Positions 46,569 through 55,773 of a DNA stretch of 64,000 bases are shown here, in pieces. The notes below the pieces were generated by a model. It was not told the origin of the DNA. It worked only from the letters and a program-made list of their open reading frames with translations, and did no database searches. The position numbers were made by a program, and so were the translations under genes. This DNA comes from GCA-2718035 sp964435285. Lineage in GTDB: Bacteria > Bacteroidota > Bacteroidia > Flavobacteriales > TMED113. The stretch lies in NCBI GenBank assembly GCA_964435285.1, contig CAYSYA010000005.1, positions 62,001 to 126,000 on the forward strand, written 5' to 3'. Within the stretch, counting starts at the first letter, position 1; each line of letters opens with the position of its first letter.

Positions 46569-47150
46569 TTAATGCATTCGATCACCTCTTAATTCAAGCT
46601 TACTCATTAAATCTTTTTCAAATTGGAGAAAATCTTCCCATCTTTTTTTTACATAAGAATCATTTTGATAAAGCTTTGCTAAATCCATAAAAAGTCTATA
46701 ATGACCAGCTTCAGAAACCATAAAACTATGATAAAACTTCTTTAAATATGGGTCATCTAAACCTTCAGATAATAACTTAAATCTCTCGCAACTTCTTGCT
46801 TCAATTAAAGCATTAGTTAATAATTTATCAACTAAAACTATTTCAGTTTTTACGCCTTTTTTTTGAAATAACATTAATTCCTTTACATATTCATCTTTTC
46901 TAGGTTTACCAAGTTCAAATCCTCTTTTATGTATTTCATTTAAAACTAAAGAAAAATGATCCCACTCTTCTCGAACTACAGGGGTAATCGCCTCTACTAT
47001 AGGCTTTAAATATGAGTAAGTTACAATTAAAGATATACAAGATGTTGCAGCTTTCTGTTCACAAAAAGCATGATCTACTAGAATGTCTTCTATACTTTTT
47101 TCAGCTAAATTAACCCATCTGGGGTCAGTTGGTAATTTTAAATGAAGCAT
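46569..47150 (-). CDS. miaE: tRNA-(ms2io6A)-hydroxylase, MiaE-like
   Basis: A ferritin-like non-haem diiron monooxygenase that hydroxylates the isopentenyl group at A37. Carboxylate/His ligands appear in DHAFCEQKAA, REEWDHFS, EARSCERF and SEAGHYRLF. 193 aa is normal. It follows the small lipoprotein gene by 21 bases. The miaA/miaB partners are not in the window. Confidence 0.88.
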   Translation of the reverse strand: MLHLKLPTDPRWVNLAEKSIEDILVDHAFCEQKAATSCISLIVTYSYLKPIVEAITPVVREEWDHFSLVLNEIHKRGFELGKPRKDEYVKELMLFQKKGVKTEIVLVDKLLTNALIEARSCERFKLLSEGLDDPYLKKFYHSFMVSEAGHYRLFMDLAKLYQNDSYVKKRWEDFLQFEKDLMSKLELRGDRMH

Positions 47151-47171
47151 TAATTAAAGTGTTATTATAAT

Positions 47172-47591
47172 CTAATAGTACTCAGAAGACACATTTGTAA
47201 TATTAAGAATGTCCAAAGCAAGAACCTCATCTACAGATGTCATCTCACCCTTGATAGTTACTATACAACCTTCACCACATCCTAAAATTCTCTTTTTATT
47301 TTCTGATGTTAAATTATTAATATTAATACTAATAACAGGTTTTTGTTCAGGGAATTGATACATAAACATCATACTAATATCAATACCACTAACTCTTCCA
47401 AATAGATTTATTTTTTTTCCTTTAAGAAAATCTACTTGATAATCTATGACATCAATTGCCCCCATATTTTTTGCTTCAGAAATTGCTTCTTGGGCAGGGT
47501 TTCCTATAAAACCGCCGCTCGAAGAATCATACGAACCACATGAAAATAAAAGAAAAAGGAACGCAATTAAAGGAAAATAAGAATTTTTCAT
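47172..47591 (-). CDS. Small predicted lipoprotein of unknown function
   Basis: 139 aa with a type II signal peptide and lipobox LLFSC (Cys18). The mature part begins with a Ser/Gly-rich linker, then a ~100-residue domain with alternating strands (KKINLFGRVSGIDISMMF, VISININNLT) and CGEGC; a small beta-barrel or OB-like fold is possible. I do not recognise the family. It is transcribed towards miaE, and its leader is one arm of a perfect 27-bp inverted repeat shared with the divergent MazG-like gene. Confidence 0.75.
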   Translation of the reverse strand: MKNSYFPLIAFLFLLFSCGSYDSSSGGFIGNPAQEAISEAKNMGAIDVIDYQVDFLKGKKINLFGRVSGIDISMMFMYQFPEQKPVISININNLTSENKKRILGCGEGCIVTIKGEMTSVDEVLALDILNITNVSSEYY

Positions 47592-47598
47592 AAGACAA

Positions 47599-47625
47599 TA
47601 TTTTAATTTATTTATTTTAAAATTA
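47599..47625 (-). repeat. Left arm of a perfect 27-bp inverted repeat
   Basis: Reads TATTTTAATTTATT... on the plus strand. Reading outward (minus strand) it starts TAATTTTA, one mismatch to TAnnTTTG, and ends 7 nt before the lipoprotein ATG. Confidence 0.9.
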
Positions 47626-47667
47626 AAAAAACAAATATTAATTGTTACAAATAATAAAACATATTTA

Positions 47668-47694
47668 TAATTTTAAAATAAATAAATTAAAATA
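47668..47694 (+). repeat. Right arm of a perfect 27-bp inverted repeat
   Basis: Exact reverse complement of 47599-47625. Reading outward it starts TAATTTTA and ends 8 nt before the MazG-like ATG. A 42-bp unique spacer separates the arms. Confidence 0.9.
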
Positions 47695-47702
47695 GTATCA
47701 TT

Positions 47703-48038
47703 ATGACAATAAAAGAAGTTCAACAAAAAATTGATGACTGGATAAAAAAATATGGAGTCAGATATTTCTCTGAATTAACAAATATGGCTCTTTTAACTGA
47801 AGAGGTTGGTGAACTATCTAGACATATAGCAAGAATATATGGAGAACAAAATTATAAAAAAGAAGTAGACGGTAAAATGTTAATTAAAGAGGAAATTGGG
47901 GATATTTTTTTTGTTTTAGTATGCCTATGCAATCAAATGAATATTGACTTGAAAGATTGTTTGTTAAATTCTCTTGAAAAAAAAACTGGAAGAGATTCAG
48001 AAAGACATTTAAAAAATAAAAAATTAACTAATGGATAG
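47703..48038 (+). CDS. MazG-like nucleotide pyrophosphohydrolase
   Basis: 111 aa, all-alpha NTP-PPase fold. ALLTEEVGELSRH carries the E-E-x-x-E metal cluster and KEEIGDIFFVLVCLCNQ the downstream E-x-x-D pair. Single-domain relatives hydrolyse NTPs or dNTPs to NMPs and PPi and may clean up non-canonical nucleotides; the exact substrate is unknown. It is monocistronic and ends with an 11-bp overlap with the convergent M43 gene. Confidence 0.88.
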   Translation: MTIKEVQQKIDDWIKKYGVRYFSELTNMALLTEEVGELSRHIARIYGEQNYKKEVDGKMLIKEEIGDIFFVLVCLCNQMNIDLKDCLLNSLEKKTGRDSERHLKNKKLTNG

Positions 48039-49287
48039 AATATTTTTTTTTAGCTAATCCATTATCATAAATATCAATGTAAAATCCATTTGATTCATTT
48101 ATTCTTCTCCCTAACAAATCAATTTTGTGTATTATTTTGCTATGATTAAAATGGTCTTCTTCAAAAATATTTAATGATGGGGAATTATTTATTATACCTG
48201 GCCTTGAGATTTCTAATACAGTTCTCATTATGTTTATTTGACCGTTTGTAAATAGATTTTGACAAGCACCTGGACTATAGTCCATGAAATTTTCAACCAT
48301 ATCCGGTAAATCATTACCGGACTGACCAAAATTATCGCCTGCACATGTATTTTTATTTAAATCACACTCATATCCAGCTTGATCAGACGCGTTGGGGGTA
48401 TCTTCAATCCCATCATCTACTGAACATCCATCATCACCAAAAAATGCGAGAGCATCTCCCCAAATATGTCTCAGGCCTAAATAATGAGCAACTTCATGAA
48501 CAGCTGTTCTTCCTAAATTATTCTCTGACATTCCATCCTCATCAGCAACTGAATTATTTCTCCCTACAGCAGTATAATGAAGAACTACTCCTTGTACACT
48601 TTCTTCATTACTAAGCATATCAACAGGCCAATCTGGAACAATATCATTATCTAATGAAGCTAAAGCTTCATCAATATTTGTTGGCGGATAAGCATATCCA
48701 TAAACTTGACCAAGTTCTAAACCTAAAACATCAAGGACGCCTATGTTGCATATCCAAATATTCAAATATTTATTAGTGTCCCAAGCATCTGAACCATCAG
48801 TGTTAGAAAATTTAACCTCATCTAAAGTTATTTCATTTGAAAAAATATCATCAAACATTAAAAATTCAGATCTTTCTGTAAATTTTCTAACAATTCCATT
48901 CGTAACATTTCCATTTGGATCTACATTGGCTAAAAAAAATTCAATATTAGGGTCACCAGCAAATTCTAAAAACTCATCTCTAGTATTTACAGCATTTTCA
49001 TTTAATCTCCTATAGTCTTCATTTAAAACATCTATTTGAGACTCTAAAACCGAATCTGGAAGATTCTGAGATTCTTGGTTATAAACAACATGAAAAACAA
49101 CTGGTATGTAATAAGTTTCTTGAGATAACGGATGACCTAAATCAATTACTTTTTGATACAAATTTTTATATGCTAACTCATAATTAGAGTTTTGAAGAAC
49201 TTTTTTCTGAACAACATAATCATAAGCACAGTTTTGACAAAAAACATATGAAGCTAAAAAAAACAGTAAAGAAATATTTAACCTCAT
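48028..49287 (-). CDS. Secreted M43-family (pappalysin-like) zinc metalloprotease
   Basis: A hydrophobic signal (MRLNISLLFFLASYVFCQ) precedes a propeptide-like region and the catalytic domain. Zinc site HEVAHYLGLRHIWGD (H-E-x-x-H-x-x-G-x-x-H) and Met-turn VENFMDYSPGACQ are intact; DGIEDTPNAS is typical of cytophagalysins. The C-terminal tail KIIHKIDLLGRRINE...FYIDIYDNGLAKKKY resembles a short sorting-tail variant seen in Flavobacteriia rather than a complete T9SS type A domain, so T9SS export is plausible but uncertain. 419 aa. Confidence 0.9.
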   Translation of the reverse strand: MRLNISLLFFLASYVFCQNCAYDYVVQKKVLQNSNYELAYKNLYQKVIDLGHPLSQETYYIPVVFHVVYNQESQNLPDSVLESQIDVLNEDYRRLNENAVNTRDEFLEFAGDPNIEFFLANVDPNGNVTNGIVRKFTERSEFLMFDDIFSNEITLDEVKFSNTDGSDAWDTNKYLNIWICNIGVLDVLGLELGQVYGYAYPPTNIDEALASLDNDIVPDWPVDMLSNEESVQGVVLHYTAVGRNNSVADEDGMSENNLGRTAVHEVAHYLGLRHIWGDALAFFGDDGCSVDDGIEDTPNASDQAGYECDLNKNTCAGDNFGQSGNDLPDMVENFMDYSPGACQNLFTNGQINIMRTVLEISRPGIINNSPSLNIFEEDHFNHSKIIHKIDLLGRRINESNGFYIDIYDNGLAKKKYSIH

Positions 49288-49317
49288 GAGATAAAAATTA
49301 TAGGACTATAAACATAG

Positions 49318-49403
49318 TACCCAGGGCGGGACTTGAACCCGCACGGACATTACTGCCCACAGGATTTTAAGTCCTGCGTGTCTACCAATTCCACCACCTG
49401 GGC
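49318..49403 (-). tRNA. tRNA-Leu (anticodon UAA)
   Basis: 86 nt with a class II variable arm. The acceptor stem GCCCAGG pairs with CCTGGGT (one G-U), discriminator A. Anticodon loop CTTAAAA inside stem CAGGA/TCCTG gives UAA. T-arm GCGGG-TTCAAGT-CCCGC. CCA is not encoded. Confidence 0.97.
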
Positions 49404-49415
49404 ATCTACATTTTG

Positions 49416-49487
<72 letters not shown>

Positions 49488-49499
49488 ATTCAGAGTCGA

Positions 49500-49507
49500 C
49501 AAATATA
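49500..49507 (-). promoter_or_regulatory. TAnnTTTG promoter -7 box for the tRNA-Gly/Leu transcript
   Basis: TATATTTG on the minus strand, 12 nt upstream of tRNA-Gly, with TTTG about 24 nt further upstream. Confidence 0.6.
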
Positions 49508-49538
49508 ATGACTTTTTTATAAGAAAAGAATCAAAAAA

Positions 49539-52136
49539 CTATTTATTGTTTTTATTTGGTTTAATTTTTTCTTTAATACTATTTAATTTCATTAGTGCTT
49601 CAACAGGGGTTAAGCTATTTATATCTGTATTTATTAGTTCTTGCTTAATTTCTTCTAAAATTGGATCATCTAACTGAATAAAACTTAGTTGCATATTTTG
49701 TTTTGTTTTATTCATTTTTTTTGAACTTCTGTGGCTTTCTAACCAATCCAACATTTCATGAGCTTTATTTAAAATAGATGGGGGTATTCCGGCCATTTTT
49801 GCAACATGAATACCAAAACTATGATTGGATCCTCCTTTTTGTAATTTCCTAAGAAATAAAATTTCATTATTTTTTTCTACAACTGAAACGTGATAATTTT
49901 TAATTCTTTGAAATTTGTCAGTCATTTCATTTAATTCATGATAATGAGTAGCAAATAAAGTTTTTGGCTTAAAGTTATCATTATGAAGATATTCTGCAAT
50001 TGCCCACGCAATAGAAACTCCATCAAAAGTACTTGTTCCTCTTCCTATCTCATCTAATAGAATAAGACTTTTTTCAGATAAATTGTTTAAAATACTTGCA
50101 GATTCATTCATTTCAACCATGAATGTAGACTCACCCTGAGATATATTATCAGAAGCACCTACTCTAGTAAATATTTTATCTGTTAAACCAATGACAGCTT
50201 CATCACAGGGAACATGACAACCTATTTGAGCCATTAAAACAATTAATGCAGTTTGCCTTAATATGGCGGACTTTCCTGACATATTTGGACCAGTTATTAT
50301 TATTATTTGTTGAGATTTATTATCCAAATAAATATCATTAGGAATATACTGCTCACCATTTGAAAAAGTATATTCAATTACCGGATGACGACCATTTTTG
50401 ATGTCAATTTTATTATCATCAGTAATAATTGGCTTGATGTAATTATTTGTTTTTGAAACAATAGCAAATGACAAAAAACAATCGATAGTAGCTAATAATT
50501 TTGCGTTATTTAAATAAATAGAAATTGATTTTTTTAAAGAGTTTATTAAATCATCATAAAGTTTTCCCTCTAGCTCTATTATATGAGTCTTAGCATTAAT
50601 TATTTTAGATTCCACTTCTTTAAGTTCTTCAGTTATATACCTTTCAGCACTTACTAGAGTTTGTTTTCTAATCCAGGATTGAGGAACATTTTCTTTATAC
50701 TTATTTCTAACTTCTAAGTAATATCCAAAAACATTATTGTAGGAAATCTTCAATGATGAAATACCTGTTCTTTCAACTTCCCTGTTCTTAATATCTTCTA
50801 AGATTTTTTCAGATGATAATGTAATTTCTCTGTATTCATCTAATTTTTGAGAAAATTTTTCTTTGATTACCCCTCCTTTTGAAAGTAAAACTGGAGCGTC
50901 ATCATTAACTTGTTTCTCTATTTTAATTACAATATTTTCACAATCATCCAATTGATTTATCAAAAATTCAAATGGTTTATTTAATTTTTGTTTTTTAGAA
51001 ATATTTTTAATTGAACTAATAATTTTAATTGAATTTTTAAACTGAATTAACTCCCTTGGGCTAATTTTAGATATTGAAATTTTAGCTACCATTCTTTCTA
51101 AATCTCCAATATCTTTAAAGAAAGTGCTTAATTCATCTAAAGAAGACTCATTATTGATTAAAAATTTAACAATATTTTGTCTTTTTTCAATTTCTTCTTT
51201 TTCAATTAAAGGAAAAGACAACCATCTCCTAAGCATTCTAGATCCTATTGGTGAAAAAGTTTTATTTAATACTTCAAATAAACTTTTTCCATGAGGATTT
51301 AAGGAGTGTAGTATCTCCAAATTCCTAATAGTAAATTGATCCATCCATACATAATCATCTCTATCAATTCTTTTTATATTAATGATGTGTTCTAGTTTAT
51401 CTAATTGAGTTTGTTTTAAATAATATAAAATTACTCCTGAAGCAATTAGCCCACTAGTTAATTTTTCAACGCCAAATCCTTTTAATGAAGACGTATTGAA
51501 TTGAGTTTCTAATTCCTCTTTTGCAAAATCAAGAGAAAATAACCAATCGTCAACTGCATAAAAATAAAAACTAGAAGTTATTTTATTATTAATATTATTT
51601 TTTAATTTTTTTGGAATTAAAACTTCAGTTGGAGAAAAATCAACAAGTAGCTTATTGACGTAATCTAAAGAGCCTTCAGCTACAAAAAAAGAACCTGTCG
51701 AAACATCTAAGAATGATACCCCATTTAATTTCTCATCAATATAAACTGAAGCTAAATAATTATTTTTCTTTGCATCTAAAATTTGATCATTTAATGAAAC
51801 ACCAGGGGTTATTAGCTCTGTAACGCCTCTTTTAACTATTTTTTTTGTAGCACTAGCTTCTTCAAGTTGTTCACAAATCGCAACTCTTTTACCAGCTTTA
51901 ACTAATTTAGGCAAATACGTATTTAAAGAGTGAAATGGAAAACCTGCTAATTCAACATTCGATGATCCATTTGCTCTTTTAGTCAAAATAATACCTAATA
52001 TTTTAGATACCTCAATTGCATCATTACTAAAGGTTTCATAAAAATCCCCGACTCTAAATAAAAGTATTGCATCTGAATACTTAGATTTAATAGAAGCATA
52101 TTGCTCCATTAGTGGAGTTTGTTTTTTCTCTTTCAT
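49539..52136 (-). CDS. mutS: DNA mismatch repair protein MutS
   Basis: Recognises mismatches and small loops. The N-terminal mismatch-binding motif GDFYETF (F32/E34), the clamp/lever regions, Walker A GPNMSGKS (near 616), LDEIGRGTSTFDG (Walker B/D-loop) and ATHYHEL are intact. 865 aa is full length. It is followed downstream by the two tRNAs and is divergent from a SpoU methyltransferase gene. mutL is not in the window. Confidence 0.97.
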   Translation of the reverse strand: MKEKKQTPLMEQYASIKSKYSDAILLFRVGDFYETFSNDAIEVSKILGIILTKRANGSSNVELAGFPFHSLNTYLPKLVKAGKRVAICEQLEEASATKKIVKRGVTELITPGVSLNDQILDAKKNNYLASVYIDEKLNGVSFLDVSTGSFFVAEGSLDYVNKLLVDFSPTEVLIPKKLKNNINNKITSSFYFYAVDDWLFSLDFAKEELETQFNTSSLKGFGVEKLTSGLIASGVILYYLKQTQLDKLEHIINIKRIDRDDYVWMDQFTIRNLEILHSLNPHGKSLFEVLNKTFSPIGSRMLRRWLSFPLIEKEEIEKRQNIVKFLINNESSLDELSTFFKDIGDLERMVAKISISKISPRELIQFKNSIKIISSIKNISKKQKLNKPFEFLINQLDDCENIVIKIEKQVNDDAPVLLSKGGVIKEKFSQKLDEYREITLSSEKILEDIKNREVERTGISSLKISYNNVFGYYLEVRNKYKENVPQSWIRKQTLVSAERYITEELKEVESKIINAKTHIIELEGKLYDDLINSLKKSISIYLNNAKLLATIDCFLSFAIVSKTNNYIKPIITDDNKIDIKNGRHPVIEYTFSNGEQYIPNDIYLDNKSQQIIIITGPNMSGKSAILRQTALIVLMAQIGCHVPCDEAVIGLTDKIFTRVGASDNISQGESTFMVEMNESASILNNLSEKSLILLDEIGRGTSTFDGVSIAWAIAEYLHNDNFKPKTLFATHYHELNEMTDKFQRIKNYHVSVVEKNNEILFLRKLQKGGSNHSFGIHVAKMAGIPPSILNKAHEMLDWLESHRSSKKMNKTKQNMQLSFIQLDDPILEEIKQELINTDINSLTPVEALMKLNSIKEKIKPNKNNK

Positions 52137-52218
52137 ACCTAAAATAGAAATAAGGGTGTTTATTTTAATTGTTTAAATTATTAAATTTTAATTATTATTA
52201 TATATGATTTTATAACAA

Positions 52219-52683
52219 ATGAAAAAAAATATTGTCATTCTAGATAATCTAAGAAGCCTAAATAATATTGGCTCTATTTTCAGAACTTGCGATGCTCTAA
52301 AGATTAAAAAATTATTTTTATGTGGAATTTGTGGCACTCCCCCCAATAGAGAGATTAACAAAACAGCACTAGGCTCTACAGATTTTGTAGATTGGGAATA
52401 CAAAAAAAATATTCTTGATGTTATAAAAAAATTAAAGGATGACAATTACAAAATTATTTCCATTGAACAAACAAAAAAAAGTGTAGAGTTAAATAATTTT
52501 AAAGTAAGTAAAAATGATAAAGTTGCTTTTATTTTTGGGAATGAAGTGAAAGGAGTTTCTTTTGATGCAATAAACAGTTCAGATTTAGTAATAAAGATTC
52601 CTCAATTTGGAAAAAAAAAATCCATGAATGTTTCGGTATGTGTTGGAGTAATATTATGGGATATTTTTTTAAAACAAAATTAA
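52219..52683 (+). CDS. TrmH/SpoU-family RNA 2'-O-methyltransferase
   Basis: 154-aa SPOUT enzyme with the trefoil-knot motifs: LDNLRSLNNIGSIFRTCDA (motif 1), FIFGNEVKGVS (motif 2) and IPQFGKKKSMNVSVCVGV (motif 3, SAM binding). It lacks an N-terminal RNA-binding extension. The target (tRNA or rRNA) cannot be told. The proximity to mutS is, to my knowledge, common in Bacteroidota. Its stop shares a TTAA with the convergent gene. Confidence 0.9.
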   Translation: MKKNIVILDNLRSLNNIGSIFRTCDALKIKKLFLCGICGTPPNREINKTALGSTDFVDWEYKKNILDVIKKLKDDNYKIISIEQTKKSVELNNFKVSKNDKVAFIFGNEVKGVSFDAINSSDLVIKIPQFGKKKSMNVSVCVGVILWDIFLKQN

Positions 52684-53423
52684 AATAACTTAAATTCAAC
52701 TATTCTATAACTACCTAATTTTTTTTCTTTTGATTTATTTGTGTTTATTTCCAATCTGTTCGAATCTACTCCAAAAATATTTATCAATGCATTAAAGACA
52801 GCTTCTGCTCTTTTGAAATCTAAATTTACGTTATAAGATTCTTGATCGTTAAAATCAAAATAACCAATCACTTTAACTTTATATTTGTCATTCTTTCTTA
52901 AAACAGAAGAAACAACCCTCATTCTATCTAAATTAGATTCGTCAATTTTACTACTATTTGGTTTAAAAAAAACAAAAGGTAAAACTGCATTTTCACAATT
53001 TATTGATTGGCCTTTATCGTTAACACAAAAACCATTTTTTGTATTCAGCTCTAAATCAAAATTATTAGGGATTCCATCTCCATCATCATCAATCTCTCTA
53101 CCATTTTGATCAACTAAAGAACCTAAAGTTGAAAAAGAATCGTCATCAATATGGTCTGGAACACCGTCCTTATCTATATCTAAAGAACGGCCAGAATCAT
53201 CAACAGGTATTCCTGTTGGTGTATTTTGTTCTAAATCAAATTTATCTACTACCCCATCATCATCTGAATCTATCAACAATTCATCATTCTTACCATCAAT
53301 AATTTGCAAAGTCTCATTTGAAATACTTGAATCATCCTTATTATTAATTTTTTGAAAGGCACACCCATTAAAAATTAATATTATTAAAAAAAAAAATATT
53401 TGAAAATTAGAAATTAAAATCAT
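52680..53423 (-). CDS. OmpA-like lipoprotein with calcium-binding (thrombospondin-3-like) repeats
   Basis: A lipobox-like FNGC (Cys21) follows the signal helix. Residues ~50-145 carry D-x-D-x-D-G-x-x-D repeats (DSDDDGVVDKFD, DIDKDGVPDHID, DDDGDGIPNNFD) that bind Ca2+. The C-terminal ~100 residues are an OmpA-like peptidoglycan-binding domain (VFFKPNSSKIDESNLDRM...LDFKRAEAVFNAL), somewhat divergent at the end. It probably links the outer membrane to the peptidoglycan. 18 bases separate its start from the folK stop upstream. Confidence 0.87.
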   Translation of the reverse strand: MILISNFQIFFFLIILIFNGCAFQKINNKDDSSISNETLQIIDGKNDELLIDSDDDGVVDKFDLEQNTPTGIPVDDSGRSLDIDKDGVPDHIDDDSFSTLGSLVDQNGREIDDDGDGIPNNFDLELNTKNGFCVNDKGQSINCENAVLPFVFFKPNSSKIDESNLDRMRVVSSVLRKNDKYKVKVIGYFDFNDQESYNVNLDFKRAEAVFNALINIFGVDSNRLEINTNKSKEKKLGSYRIVEFKLF

Positions 53424-53441
53424 TAAACAAATATATTAAAA

Positions 53442-53951
53442 CTAAACATGAATTAAAGTTGTTGTTTTTTCTACTATTGATTTGTCTTTACAATCTTTCA
53501 AGATTTCCTTAATTTGTTTATTTGTTACAGGACAAATAAAATTTGGAGATAACTCACTAAGTGGTACTAGAATAAAATTTCTCAAATTAATTCTTGGATG
53601 AGGAATGACTAATTTTTTAGAATTTATTATTTCTGATCCGTAAAATAAAATATCAATATCTATTATCCTAGATTCATATTTATTTTCATTAGGCTTAAGC
53701 TTTCTGCTTCTACCCATTTGCTTTTCAATCTTAATTAACTCATTCAATAAATCAATTGGCAATAACTTTGTTTGAATTTCAACTATGAAGTTTAGGAAAT
53801 AATCGGCTGTAAATCCCCATGATTGTGTTTTATAAAAATTTGATATTCTGATAATTTTAGAAATATTAGATATTTTTTTTAAGACTAATTTGCTATTAGA
53901 AATTCTGTCTCCTTTATTAGTACCAATAGATAAATATATATATTTGTCCAT
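53442..53951 (-). CDS. folK: 2-amino-4-hydroxy-6-hydroxymethyldihydropteridine pyrophosphokinase
   Basis: Folate synthesis: transfers pyrophosphate from ATP to 6-hydroxymethyl-7,8-dihydropterin. SIGTNKGDR at the N-terminus, SWGFTADYFLNF, and SRIIDIDILFYG followed by IPHPRINLRNFILVPL are diagnostic. 169 aa. Its ATG abuts the sppA ATG in the palindrome CATATG, so the two divergent genes have no intergenic DNA. folP and folB are not nearby. Confidence 0.94.
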   Translation of the reverse strand: MDKYIYLSIGTNKGDRISNSKLVLKKISNISKIIRISNFYKTQSWGFTADYFLNFIVEIQTKLLPIDLLNELIKIEKQMGRSRKLKPNENKYESRIIDIDILFYGSEIINSKKLVIPHPRINLRNFILVPLSELSPNFICPVTNKQIKEILKDCKDKSIVEKTTTLIHV

Positions 53952-55772
53952 ATGAAAAAGATAAAAAAAATTATTAGACGAAAAAAAAATTATACATTTT
54001 TAAAAAATATTCTTAGCTCTGCAATTGGAACAACAATTGCTGTAATGATTATTTTTTTTATGATAATATCAATCATCTTTAGTTCTATTTCAAATCCAAA
54101 AAATAAAATAGAAGGGAAAATAAAACCTAATAGTATTTTGAAAATTAAACTTAACTACCCAGTCTATGATAGTCAAAATACTAACTTCAGCACAAATAAT
54201 ATTTTAACTAATATAGATAATGATAAAAACAGTCCTTTAAATCTATATAGAATAATAGACGCAATAAACAAGGCTTCAAAAAACAAAAATATAAATGGAA
54301 TTCTGTTAGATCTAGATGAATTTGTAGGACCAGGTGGTTGGTCTTCTTTAAAAGAAATAAGAGATGCTTTAGTTAGATTTAAAAAATCTGAAAAATTTAT
54401 TTGGTCTTATTCCAAAAACTTAAGTCAATCAGCTTATTATCTTGCTTCTGTTTCAGACTCCATAATTACGTACCCTCAAACTGGAGTCGATTTTAGAGGC
54501 TTAAATATGACCTCAATTTTTTTAACTGACTTATTTTATGAAATTGGTATAGAACCTGAAATTATAAGGAGTGGTAAGTATAAAGCAGCTGTTGAGCCGT
54601 TTATTTTAAAGAAAATGAGTGAAGAAAATAAAGAACAATCTGAGCTATTATTAAATAATATTTGGAATGAGGTTATCAAGGATATTGGAAAAAGTAGGGA
54701 TTTAAAAATTGAAGAATTAAATTTAACTGCAAATCAAGGTATTCATAATTGGAGTTTAAATAAAAATTCAATTTTAATTGATACACAACAATATCCACAA
54801 GAATTCATTAAATCTTTGAAGAAAAAAATTAATCCTAAAAAAAATGATATTATAAATTTCGAACAAAAAATTTCATTTGTTTCGTTAAATGATATTTTAA
54901 AATCTAATACTGAATTTATCTCTAAAAATAAAATTGGGATTATTTACGCTGAAGGACAAATATCTGACTCAGATAATGATCAAATTAGTCCCCAAAGTCA
55001 CAGTAAAATAATTAGAGAATTAAAAGAAGATGAAAATATTAAAGCAGTTGTACTTAGAGTAAATTCACCAGGTGGTAGTGCATTAGCTTCTGATATGATT
55101 TGGAATGAATTAGAAGAATTAAAAAAAATAAAACCACTCATAGTTTCAATGGGTGATGTAGCTGCTTCTGGCGGTTATTACATCTCATGTAATGCAGATA
55201 AAATATTTGCATCAAACAGTACAATTACAGGATCAATTGGTGTTTTTGGTTTATTTTTTAAAATTGAAAATTTACTTAAGAATAAAATGAATATACACTT
55301 TGATGAAATCAATACAAATAAATACTCAAATTTTGGAAGCATATATGAATTATTTGATAACAGTGAAAAAGAAATGCTTGGGGATTTAATTGATCAAACA
55401 TACGATACATTCTTAAGAAAAGTATCCAATGGAAGAAATAAAAATATTAAAGAGTTAAATGATATTGCACAAGGAAGAATTTGGAGTGGAATCGAAGCTA
55501 AAAAAATTGGGTTAATTGATGAAATTGGAAACTTAAATGACGCAATAAATTATGCTGCTAAAGTCACTAAAGTTGAAGATTATATGATAGAAGAATACCC
55601 AAAGAAAAAAGATTTTTTTCAAATTTTATTAGAGGACATACAATCAAACTATAAACTACACGATAATTTACAACTTTATGTGCAAAATTGGAAGACAGAA
55701 AAATTTAGAAATCTTATTAAAAATTACGAAGGTATACAAACAAGAATTCCTTATGAATTAAATATTGAATAG
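53952..55772 (+). CDS. sppA: Signal peptide peptidase SppA, 67-kDa type
   Basis: Membrane-bound serine/lysine protease that degrades cleaved signal peptides. One N-terminal helix (about 22-46). Two tandem ClpP-like domains: the N-terminal half supplies the catalytic Lys in RSGKYKAAVEPF (near residue 208), and the C-terminal half supplies Ser in GDVAASGGYYISC (near residue 405). 606 aa is normal. Its 3' end overlaps the most upstream possible start of the transporter gene. Confidence 0.94.
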   Translation: MKKIKKIIRRKKNYTFLKNILSSAIGTTIAVMIIFFMIISIIFSSISNPKNKIEGKIKPNSILKIKLNYPVYDSQNTNFSTNNILTNIDNDKNSPLNLYRIIDAINKASKNKNINGILLDLDEFVGPGGWSSLKEIRDALVRFKKSEKFIWSYSKNLSQSAYYLASVSDSIITYPQTGVDFRGLNMTSIFLTDLFYEIGIEPEIIRSGKYKAAVEPFILKKMSEENKEQSELLLNNIWNEVIKDIGKSRDLKIEELNLTANQGIHNWSLNKNSILIDTQQYPQEFIKSLKKKINPKKNDIINFEQKISFVSLNDILKSNTEFISKNKIGIIYAEGQISDSDNDQISPQSHSKIIRELKEDENIKAVVLRVNSPGGSALASDMIWNELEELKKIKPLIVSMGDVAASGGYYISCNADKIFASNSTITGSIGVFGLFFKIENLLKNKMNIHFDEINTNKYSNFGSIYELFDNSEKEMLGDLIDQTYDTFLRKVSNGRNKNIKELNDIAQGRIWSGIEAKKIGLIDEIGNLNDAINYAAKVTKVEDYMIEEYPKKKDFFQILLEDIQSNYKLHDNLQLYVQNWKTEKFRNLIKNYEGIQTRIPYELNIE

Positions 55773-55773
55773 A

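Noticed and set aside
47599..47694. The 27-bp inverted repeat as terminal repeats of an insertion sequence or MITE
   Set aside because: The 42-bp interior is far too short, there is no target-site duplication, and the arms end neatly before two start codons.
48345..48614. Plus-strand His/Leu-rich open frame opposite the M43 protease
   Set aside because: Composition (His, Gln and Leu runs) is typical of the antisense of a real gene; no start signal or family.
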